A DNA stretch of 64,000 nucleotides, taken from contig NZ_JACZFS010000024.1 of the NCBI RefSeq assembly GCF_014904795.1, positions 62,001 to 126,000 on the forward strand. The letters are read 5' to 3'. Within the stretch, counting starts at the first letter, position 1. Each line of letters starts with the position of its first letter. Both the position numbers and the translations under genes were made by a program. Positions 57,204 through 64,000 of this stretch are shown here, one piece after another. The notes beneath the pieces are model-generated. The model ran no database searches. It was not told the origin of the DNA and saw only the letters and a program-made list of their open reading frames with translations. Source of the DNA: Nisaea nitritireducens. GTDB lineage: Bacteria > Pseudomonadota > Alphaproteobacteria > Thalassobaculales > Thalassobaculaceae.

Positions 57204-57678
57204 CCTTCGTGTCGTCCAGCGGCTCGCTATTGTCCAGGGCGCCGGCAACACCCGGCCCCCATTCCTCTACAAGCTCTCTCTGACGGCGGCGCAGCCGCCC
57301 GATGCGCTGTTCGATCCGCATGGCGATCCCCATCGAGACCACGCCCGGCGCCAGCAGATAGATGCACCAGCCGAGACCGGCCGCTCCGAGCATTGTCAGC
57401 CAGGCAAACGGATCGACCATGATCTCGAACGCCTTGGCGTAGGAATGGTCCTCTGACCAGAGCCGGGCGACGAACGGCAGCACCCCGACGAAATTCATGC
57501 AGCCGACGCAAAGCGTCGTGTATTTCTCGCGCCGCTGATCAACCATCATGGCGGCGAAGGTCGGCAACATGCCAAGCCCCAACAGAAGAACGGTCGGTAG
57601 CGTGAACAACATCAGGCCGCCAACGATCGTGAAGACGATAACCTTCAACGATGATGCGCTTGCCGAATTTGATGCCAT
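57184..57678 (-). CDS. Hypothetical membrane protein
   Basis: A 164-residue protein with hydrophobic helices at about residues 11-36, 58-72 and 90-115 (TMLGAAGLGWCIYLLAPGVVS), a basic segment RIEQRIGRLRRRQRELVEEW and an acidic end. The cysteines in TTLCVGCMNFVG (C-x-x-C) may bind a metal or be chance. I do not recognise the family. It lies 63 bases after the pseudokinase gene on the same strand and may be cotranscribed with it. Confidence 0.7.
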   Translation of the reverse strand: MASNSASASSLKVIVFTIVGGLMLFTLPTVLLLGLGMLPTFAAMMVDQRREKYTTLCVGCMNFVGVLPFVARLWSEDHSYAKAFEIMVDPFAWLTMLGAAGLGWCIYLLAPGVVSMGIAMRIEQRIGRLRRRQRELVEEWGPGVAGALDNSEPLDDTKEKGRDG

Positions 57679-57741
57679 CTCTGTTTCCGATTGCCCGTTA
57701 CGTTCCGCCTGCGCCCCGGCAAGGATGCGGCTGGATGCAGT

Positions 57742-59739
57742 TTAAACCAAATAGAGGATGACGATAGCCGTCGTTCCAACGCTGCCGACGACACCGGAGA
57801 TCACGGCCGCTGCCTGCTCCCCCAGTTCCGCCGCCAGACTGTCCTTGTTCTGCAGATCGAGGTTCATCTGGGCAACCTGCACCGCGCAATGGGCAAATTC
57901 CTGCTGCGCCCGCGCAAAGCCCTGCTGATCCCGCTGCTGAGCCCTCTGATCGTCGAAGATTTTCAGGATTTCGCCGAGCTGACCGCTCTCGGACGCCTTC
58001 ATCACGCTGGTCTCGACCGCCGCCCGTGCCTTCAGGTTGTGAAAGCCGTTCACGGCCGGTTTCATCAGTTCGGTAAACCACTGGCAAAGCCCCGGCATGG
58101 GGCCGTTCCGCGACAGGGTCTGTATCCGTGCAAGCAATCGCATGACATTCAGCGCATCGATCGCGGGCCGTTTGTCCGAGGAATTACCCAGCGGGCGTAG
58201 CAGTCGGTCATCAATGTCGGAGGAACGGGCACCAAGAAACGCGGCGAGGTGCCGGTCCATCGGAATTGGAGGCCGGTTCTGACCCTGTGCCACAGCTTCC
58301 AGCGACGGAACAACCTCTTCCGGATCCGTGACACAGAGATGCTCGATCATCGAGCTCATGCAATGAATGTCTTCATTCAGCTCGTACAGGACGCGCTCGA
58401 TGCCATAACCGGGCCCGGTGCTGTTGAGGAAAGTCGGCAGCTTGTCGAACTTCGAGAACAGCTCCAGCAGGTCCTGCTTCGAGCGGGTCTGAACCGACAT
58501 CCACGGACCGACCGAGCGGCTGCCGATGAAGCCGGCAATCATCTGGCGGGTCGCATCGTCGTTGAAGTTCATCGCCAGGGTCGGGCCGACACCATCGATA
58601 TGGCAGGAAAAACCCTTGTGGCGGATCGGTGCGCTCGGATCGAGGCCGATGGCGACCCGGGTCACCAGGCGGGCATCCTCTTCCTTCGGCGCGCTCTGGA
58701 TCCCGTTCGCGCCGCCGGTCACCTTGTTGACCGCCTCGACTACGTTCTCGTCACCGAGCGAGCGCCGCAGCCAATTGTCGAAATCCTGTCCCCGGACCAG
58801 TTCGGCCGCCGTGTTCCAGTTACGCCCGATAGCATGAGCGACAGCCCGGACATTTTCGTAGGTACCACCGCCGACCGTCAGCGGCCTTCCAGCCTTCGGC
58901 GGAAGTTTCACCTGCTTCGGAGTGAGTCGGCGGCCGCCGAGCCAGAGTTCGAGGTCACGGATGGTCCACCGTTCCCGGGGTTCGTCCGTCAGCAGCCCCC
59001 GCAACACTTCAACCATGTTCATCTGCAGCCTGGTGTTGCCGACAAGACAGGCATAGGACCCGAAATTGATGCGGTCGAAAATCATCCGCTGCGGGTCGGT
59101 CGCTTCCGGCAGCATGCGGCCCGTCAGCAGCGAGAGCAACGTCACGCCGACAGAGAACAGGTCATCCAGCACCCCGCCCTCGCCCCTGGCCGTGCGGTCG
59201 GCCATGACACATTCCAGGCTTTCGCAACTATCCGGCTGGTAGAGACCGGGAGGGGCGCTGACACACTCCCCGACCATGACGGAACGGCGCGCGGGATCAG
59301 AGTAAAACAGGTTGTCGGGACGGATATTCCTGTGCGTGACGCCACGCTGGGACATCTCACGCATGGTGGCGACAAGCGGCGTCAGGAAGCCTCGCGCCAA
59401 TTGTTCGTCCGTGAATGGCTCGATCGCCTGCCCCGGATCGGCAAAAAGGCGTGTCCCGCGCGGCCGGTCAAGGATGAGGACGGGCATACGCCGACCGGAA
59501 AGGGTCCAGTTGACCACCCCATGATCGTGCACGCGCATCAGATTGTGTTTGGGAAAGCCCTTGAGCCCGTTGATGGTCTCGACCCGCAGCGGCACCTTCG
59601 GATCGCAAACCAGCGCAAAAAACTCGGTTCCGCTGCCCTCTGTACAGACATAGGCTTTCGCCGACGGTGAATCGAAGTCGGGCAAAGGTTGAGCGGGATC
59701 GATTTCAAACCGGTCGCTGAGTTTGACTAGATCGGCCAT
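57742..59739 (-). CDS. Predicted pseudokinase with C-terminal membrane anchor
   Basis: A 665-residue protein. Residues of about 30-290 have a protein-kinase-like layout: PVLILDRPRGTRLF as a hinge, the catalytic-loop equivalent THRNIRPDNLFY (H136-R137-N138 where active kinases have H-R-D), and DDLFSVGVTLLSLLTGRMLP as helix F. The D-F-G triad is replaced by VGEC (156-159) and no VAIK lysine is clear. Loss of the catalytic Asp and of D-F-G suggests no phosphotransfer. The middle (300-600) is helical and unrecognised; the last 23 residues form a membrane helix. Start ATG 59739 precedes the conserved-looking MADLVKLSDRF; the frame extends 37 codons upstream. Confidence 0.75.
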   Translation of the reverse strand: MADLVKLSDRFEIDPAQPLPDFDSPSAKAYVCTEGSGTEFFALVCDPKVPLRVETINGLKGFPKHNLMRVHDHGVVNWTLSGRRMPVLILDRPRGTRLFADPGQAIEPFTDEQLARGFLTPLVATMREMSQRGVTHRNIRPDNLFYSDPARRSVMVGECVSAPPGLYQPDSCESLECVMADRTARGEGGVLDDLFSVGVTLLSLLTGRMLPEATDPQRMIFDRINFGSYACLVGNTRLQMNMVEVLRGLLTDEPRERWTIRDLELWLGGRRLTPKQVKLPPKAGRPLTVGGGTYENVRAVAHAIGRNWNTAAELVRGQDFDNWLRRSLGDENVVEAVNKVTGGANGIQSAPKEEDARLVTRVAIGLDPSAPIRHKGFSCHIDGVGPTLAMNFNDDATRQMIAGFIGSRSVGPWMSVQTRSKQDLLELFSKFDKLPTFLNSTGPGYGIERVLYELNEDIHCMSSMIEHLCVTDPEEVVPSLEAVAQGQNRPPIPMDRHLAAFLGARSSDIDDRLLRPLGNSSDKRPAIDALNVMRLLARIQTLSRNGPMPGLCQWFTELMKPAVNGFHNLKARAAVETSVMKASESGQLGEILKIFDDQRAQQRDQQGFARAQQEFAHCAVQVAQMNLDLQNKDSLAAELGEQAAAVISGVVGSVGTTAIVILYLV

Positions 59740-59821
59740 ACGCGGCAGGTCTCTTCTTCCTGACACAGGCTCCGACGCGGGCATTATTCCCGCACCTAAC
59801 CCTGCATCTAGTCGAATTGAT

Positions 59822-59871
59822 GGAACCTGACCGGCCGCACGGATCGACATGATCCCGACATATCAGGTTCC
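59822..59871. terminator. Nested inverted repeat downstream of purA
   Basis: GGAACCTGA (59822-59830) is the exact reverse complement of TCAGGTTCC (59863-59871), and inside it GGATC/GATCC forms a second stem. It lies between the purA stop and the pseudokinase start, both on the minus strand. There is no T-run, so it may be a Rho-assisted end, an attenuator or a binding site. The remainder of the 228-base gap shows nothing I can name. Confidence 0.4.
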
Positions 59872-59967
59872 AGTACCTGTCCGGTTTCCCAATCTTTCGC
59901 TCCAAATGCAAGAAAAAGCATCCGGAGAAGACCAGTTAGCCGCCTGATTTTATGGTGTTCTGACGCA

Positions 59968-61260
59968 TTAGCCGCGGAACGGGTCATGCACCAGAATGGT
60001 GTCCTCACGCTCGGGACTCGTGGACAGAAGCGCCACCGGGGTTTCGATCAGCTCTTCCAGATAGCGGATATATTTCACCGCATTTGCCGGAAGGTCCGCC
60101 CAGGAGCGGGCACCGAACGTGCTTTCCGACCACCCTTCCATGGTGGTGTAGATCGGCTTGACCCTGGCCTGCTTACCGGCACCGGCCGGGAAGTAATCGA
60201 GGGTTTCGCCGTCCAGCTCGTAGCCGACGCAGATTTTCAGCTCGTCGAAGCCGTCCAGTACATCGACCTTGGTCAGCGCGATACCGTCAACGCCGGAGAC
60301 TTTCAGGGCCTGCCGGACCATAACCGCGTCGAACCAGCCGCAGCGGCGCTTGCGCCCGGTTACGACGCCGAATTCCTTGCCGCGCTCACCCAGTTTCTGA
60401 CCAATCTCGTCCTCCAGTTCCGTCGGGAACGGGCCAGAGCCGACGCGGGTGGTGTAGGCCTTCACCAGACCGAGCACATAGCCAACATCGCGTGGGCCGA
60501 GCCCGGAGCCGGCAGATGCCTGCCCCGCCACCGTGTTCGAGGAAGTAACGAACGGATAGGTGCCGTGATCGACATCGAGCATGACGCCCTGTGCGCCTTC
60601 GAACAGGATGCGTTTGTCGGCGGCGACCGCCGCTTGCAGCTCGCGCCAGACCGGCTTCACAAACGGCAGCACCGTACCGGCGATCTCCGCCAGCTGATCC
60701 AGCGTTTCCTGCGGATCTATCAGCTCTTCACCGGCGCCCTTCAGGAACACATTGTGATGGGCGATCAGCGCGCGCACGCGCACGGCCAGGGTTTCCGGAT
60801 CGGAAAGATCGGAAACCTTCACCGCGCGGCGGGCGACCTTGTCTTCATAGGCCGGGCCGATGCCGCGTCCGGTGGTGCCGATCTTGCCTTCTGCCAGAAC
60901 CGCTTCGCGGGCCTGGTCGATCCGGCGGTGCACCGGCAGAATGAGAGAGGCATTGTCGGCGATCACCAGATTATCGGTGCTGATCTTCACCCCGGCCTTG
61001 CCCAGCGTCTCGATCTCACTGGCAAGTGCCCAGGGATCGACGACCACGCCATTGCCGATGACAGAGAGTTTGCCTTCGCGGACGACGCCGGACGGCAACA
61101 GGCTCAGCTTGTAGGTCTGATTGCCGATAACGAGCGTATGGCCGGCATTATGACCGCCCTGGAAGCGCACGATCACGTCTGCGCGTTCAGAGAGCCAGTC
61201 GACAATCTTGCCTTTGCCTTCGTCGCCCCACTGGGCGCCGATTACCGTGACATTTTTCAT
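59968..61260 (-). CDS. purA: Adenylosuccinate synthetase PurA
   Basis: A 430-residue GTP-dependent enzyme making adenylosuccinate from IMP and aspartate, the first step toward AMP. The N-terminal [20 protein letters not shown] (P-loop), [53 protein letters not shown] and the C-terminal [10 protein letters not shown] segments are all typical. Length is standard. It lies 52 bases downstream of hisZ on the same strand, an arrangement seen in related alphaproteobacteria. Confidence 0.97.
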   Translation of the reverse strand: MKNVTVIGAQWGDEGKGKIVDWLSERADVIVRFQGGHNAGHTLVIGNQTYKLSLLPSGVVREGKLSVIGNGVVVDPWALASEIETLGKAGVKISTDNLVIADNASLILPVHRRIDQAREAVLAEGKIGTTGRGIGPAYEDKVARRAVKVSDLSDPETLAVRVRALIAHHNVFLKGAGEELIDPQETLDQLAEIAGTVLPFVKPVWRELQAAVAADKRILFEGAQGVMLDVDHGTYPFVTSSNTVAGQASAGSGLGPRDVGYVLGLVKAYTTRVGSGPFPTELEDEIGQKLGERGKEFGVVTGRKRRCGWFDAVMVRQALKVSGVDGIALTKVDVLDGFDELKICVGYELDGETLDYFPAGAGKQARVKPIYTTMEGWSESTFGARSWADLPANAVKYIRYLEELIETPVALLSTSPEREDTILVHDPFRG

Positions 61261-61312
61261 GTGTCGTCTCGTCTTTCTTGAATTCCGGCCGCGCGATGCG
61301 GCACCGGCACAA

Positions 61313-62473
61313 TCAGAGCGCCACCGGCGCTCCGTCTTTCAGGATATGAGTACAGCCGAGGCGGGACGCTTCTAGCGCCGGATCGGGGTCCTTGTCCAAT
61401 GCTGCGATGGTAATCCAGCCCTGCTCCCGGAGCGCACGAGCCTGATCGACAGCGGTCCCGGACGGCAAATAAAGCCGTTCAGGACGCGTCGGGTCAGGCA
61501 GAGCCCGCAGCACGGTTTCCATGTAGAGCGTGAAACCGGTCGAGCCGATCCCGTCGCCGCCATCCACCTGATAGCGTCCGCCGCGCCCGAGCTCGCCGCG
61601 TACGCCGCGCGCGAACAGGCTGAAGCCGAAGCCGGTGTAATATTCGAAACCGCGATTCTCCACCGGATCGATGGTCATGGCAAGATCGGGCTCGATCTCC
61701 GCAACGCTCCGCGCGATGGCGGCAACACGGTCGATGGCGGCACGTGCCGCCTCCGGCAATTCAATATCCGACAACTCGCCAAGCGCGTCCTGCCAGGAGC
61801 CTGCGGCATCCATGAGCTGGGTCAAAACCGGCGCCAGATCCCCCGCCAGGCGGCGTACTTCCGCTGTATGTTTACGGTCGATGGCCATGCGCAGGGACCG
61901 CAACGTGTCCGCCGGCAGATCAGAGCCGGCCAGCAGGATAGGGATCACCCGCGGCGCCGTCAGATCGACGGAAAGATCGGTCACACCGATGGAACGCAGG
62001 GCTTCCACCGCCAGCAGAACCGGCTCCGCATCGGCCGCCACGCTGTCACCGCCAAGGAGCTCCGCGCCAACCTGCACCAGCTGGCGCTCCGGGCTCAACT
62101 GATTGGCCGAAACGCGCAGCACCTCGCCCGCATAGCAAAGCCGCAAGGGACGCGGCTCCTGCTTCAGACGGGTTGTCGCGATCCGGGCTATCTGCACGGT
62201 CATATCCGCGCGCACGCCCATCATCTTCTGCGAAACCGGGTCCATCAGACGGAAGGTGCTGTCGCTCATCGCGGCACCCGGCCCGGCAAAGAGCGAGGTC
62301 TCGAATTCCACCAGCGGCGGCTTTACACGCTCGTAGCCATGCGACGCACAGCGGGCCAGCAATGCTTCGATTACGGCAGCCTCGTGCGCGGCATCAAGCG
62401 GCAGCACGTCACGCAGGCCCGCGGGAAGCAGGGCACGCTTGGTCAATTCGCTCTCGCTGTCGGGATGCGACAC
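61313..62473 (-). CDS. hisZ: ATP phosphoribosyltransferase regulatory subunit HisZ
   Basis: A 386-residue histidyl-tRNA-synthetase paralogue that activates the short form of HisG in histidine synthesis. Class II synthetase motifs are seen in degenerate form ([74 protein letters not shown]; GGRYDxL-like [12 protein letters not shown]). The anticodon-binding domain is replaced by a short end, as expected for HisZ. I place the start at GTG 62473 with GGAGAG before it; further upstream the frame has no family similarity. hisG is not in the window. Confidence 0.9.
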   Translation of the reverse strand: MSHPDSESELTKRALLPAGLRDVLPLDAAHEAAVIEALLARCASHGYERVKPPLVEFETSLFAGPGAAMSDSTFRLMDPVSQKMMGVRADMTVQIARIATTRLKQEPRPLRLCYAGEVLRVSANQLSPERQLVQVGAELLGGDSVAADAEPVLLAVEALRSIGVTDLSVDLTAPRVIPILLAGSDLPADTLRSLRMAIDRKHTAEVRRLAGDLAPVLTQLMDAAGSWQDALGELSDIELPEAARAAIDRVAAIARSVAEIEPDLAMTIDPVENRGFEYYTGFGFSLFARGVRGELGRGGRYQVDGGDGIGSTGFTLYMETVLRALPDPTRPERLYLPSGTAVDQARALREQGWITIAALDKDPDPALEASRLGCTHILKDGAPVAL

Positions 62474-62649
62474 GCGGTCTCTCCGGATAAGAAGACTTGG
62501 AAATCGCCTTGTCCTAGCTGTTTTGGGCCGCTGCCGCAACCGGATGGTGCCCCCGGCCCCGCTCCGCGCGCACTTGCCGCCGGGTAATAAGTCGTCATGT
62601 GCCTGGCGATCGTCAGCGCCGTCGCCGTGCTGCCCATCATTCGGCAACC

Positions 62650-63846
62650 TCAGACCTTCCGGAATGACGCCGCCGCGACCACCATCGTGACGATAAACAT
62701 CAGCGCCGCGACAACGCCCAGCGCCACCGGTATGGAGAAAGCGGTCAGCACCCCGCTCGCGCAGATCACCCCAACCGCGTTCGAGGTACGCAACAGGGCA
62801 AACACTTCCGCGCGCTTATGCGGTGGAGCGAGCGTATCGAGGATAAGGGAGTAATACGTCCCCAATGGCGCGAGGACGCAACCGATCATTACGGCCCCGA
62901 TAATGGTAGCCGTGAGGGACAGCTGAAACGCGGCAAGCGCGGCCCCGGCAGCCATAAACGCCAACAAAAGCACCACTGTCCGGCGAGCAAGGGTGCGATT
63001 GTAAATGCTGATCAGGACACCTCCCGTCACGGAAGACAGACACAACGGGACCGTGAACATGATGGCGAGTGCGGGCTCGTAACCGAACTCCAGAGCGAGG
63101 GCGACAGCGCCGATTTCTATGGAGGCGACGGTGGCTCCGCCGGCTGCCCCGCACATAAGCCACAAGGCAATCGCGGGAGTGAGCACCGAGGTCTTGGCCG
63201 CACGCACCTTCTCGCCGTGAACCGATTTGATATGCGGGATGAGCAAGGCAGGCACGGCGCCAAGAAGAGCCAGTGCCAGGATGGCAAAGACCGGCGAGAT
63301 CGTCCCGAGCCCCGACGCGGCTACCGGCGCAAGAACGAATGTGACCTCGTTGAGTGTCGCCGAGATACCCAGTGCCCGGGGTAGCCTTGTCGTCGATGTC
63401 AGGCTGTTGAGGATGGAGCGCAGATATCCGAAAGCCGCGCCATTCACCGACCCTGCAAGCGCCGCGAACACGAACAGCCAGATAAAGGGGACTCCATGCG
63501 CGGCCATGGTCGCCATCAGGATCAGCGCAAGCGTACGGATCACGACCAATATCTGCAGGAACCTTGCCGCCGGGAAGTTCCGGCCCAGGCGTGTGATCGG
63601 GACCGCACCGAGCACCTGGGCCAGTGTCATGGCGAGGATCAGTGCAGCGCCTCCGCTGGAATCACCGGTGAGGCTCAGGGTAAGCAGAGAAAACGCGACC
63701 GGAGATGCCGCCTGCGGAACGTTCAGGGTCGCAGACGAAATGAGCCACCGCAGCAATGCCCACCGGCCGGGAGGCCGACCAGAGAGAGAGGTTTCAGGGA
63801 GCGGGCGGCCGGAGCCACCGGACTGGATATCGGTATGGTTTGTCAT
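62650..63846 (-). CDS. MFS transporter
   Basis: A 398-residue membrane protein with about 12 hydrophobic helices and the major facilitator layout: six helices, a central loop (HIKSVHGEKVRAAKTSV) and six more. The loop equivalent ITRLGRNFPAARFLQ after helix 2 is a variant of motif A. No substrate signature is visible; similarity in style is to drug/sugar exporters of the YbfB or SotB kind, which I cannot verify. It lies 176 bases upstream of hisZ, so it may be separate from the hisZ-purA unit. The final 154 bases of the window contain its promoter region and no other gene. Confidence 0.85.
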   Translation of the reverse strand: MTNHTDIQSGGSGRPLPETSLSGRPPGRWALLRWLISSATLNVPQAASPVAFSLLTLSLTGDSSGGAALILAMTLAQVLGAVPITRLGRNFPAARFLQILVVIRTLALILMATMAAHGVPFIWLFVFAALAGSVNGAAFGYLRSILNSLTSTTRLPRALGISATLNEVTFVLAPVAASGLGTISPVFAILALALLGAVPALLIPHIKSVHGEKVRAAKTSVLTPAIALWLMCGAAGGATVASIEIGAVALALEFGYEPALAIMFTVPLCLSSVTGGVLISIYNRTLARRTVVLLLAFMAAGAALAAFQLSLTATIIGAVMIGCVLAPLGTYYSLILDTLAPPHKRAEVFALLRTSNAVGVICASGVLTAFSIPVALGVVAALMFIVTMVVAAASFRKV

Positions 63847-64000
63847 GGCAGGAGCTAAGCGCTGGCCAGTTTCAGCCCGATAGGCCGACCAGTTTCAGAA
63901 ATGCCTGCGGGAACAAGATCTAGCCAAGCCATGGACGGCCCCTTCTTTCAAATGGGCCGGGCCGTTCCCGGGCGTTTGTTCCCAAGCTGGGGTAAGGACG

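Overview
The window is chromosomal DNA from a GC-rich alphaproteobacterium, most likely a marine or aquatic member of the Rhodospirillales sensu lato. The evidence is the alphaproteobacterial order of the division and cell wall cluster, HisZ next to PurA, a DUF6476 gene divergent from rluD, a DUF1127 protein, an alphaproteobacterial RpoH, TTAA-N7-TTAA (CtrA-type) sites and GC-rich codon use. I cannot name the genus. I see no tRNA or 5S/16S/23S rRNA gene, no CRISPR array, no transposase, no integrase and no prophage.

Layout. 1-1068 (minus): end of a small operon (ketosteroid isomerase-like, GNAT acetyltransferase, first codons of a probable carbon-nitrogen hydrolase). 1225-1653 (plus): RNase P RNA with its promoter. 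1654-2089: leader of the cell-division cluster, with five 10-bp-spaced MraZ-type repeats. 2090-20545 (plus): uninterrupted dcw cluster mraZ-rsmH-ftsL-ftsI-murE-murF-mraY-murD-ftsW-murG-murC-murB-ddl-ftsQ-ftsA-(small ORF)-ftsZ, almost all joined by stop/start overlaps. A strong terminator follows, then lpxC-bamD-recN-ligA to 26376. A 26-residue membrane peptide with a very strong ribosome binding site sits at 26566.

26778-33429: enoyl-CoA hydratase and Xaa-Pro aminopeptidase (minus), a DUF1127 protein (plus) behind a perfect CtrA-type site, then prmA and uvrD (minus). 33430-33757 has no gene but several inverted repeats. 33758-40603: CLC channel and thioesterase (minus); a BASS-type transporter, a membrane-anchored TPR protein, and mlaA-mlaC (plus). 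40676-42358: ettA (minus). 42372-51510 is the most accessory part. It holds three clusters of one palindromic intergenic repeat family, a pentapeptide-repeat membrane protein, and two divergent operons: unknown protein, DnaQ-like exonuclease and CBS-DUF294 (minus), facing DUF4212 plus a large sodium:solute symporter (plus), which probably form one acetate or organic-acid uptake and regulation module.

51511-54708 (minus): a threonine aldolase, CaiB-type CoA-transferase and CitE-type lyase operon. Then DUF6476 and rluD with overlapping divergent start codons; rpoH with a structured leader and a second perfect CtrA-type site; a membrane protein and a predicted pseudokinase (minus); and MFS transporter, hisZ and purA (minus) to the end.

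Most of the window is housekeeping. The points most worth following are the MraZ operator, the coupled small ORF between ftsA and ftsZ, the 26-residue peptide, the rpoH leader fold, the pseudokinase, the EF-hand-like loop in the symporter, and the dispersed palindromic repeat family.
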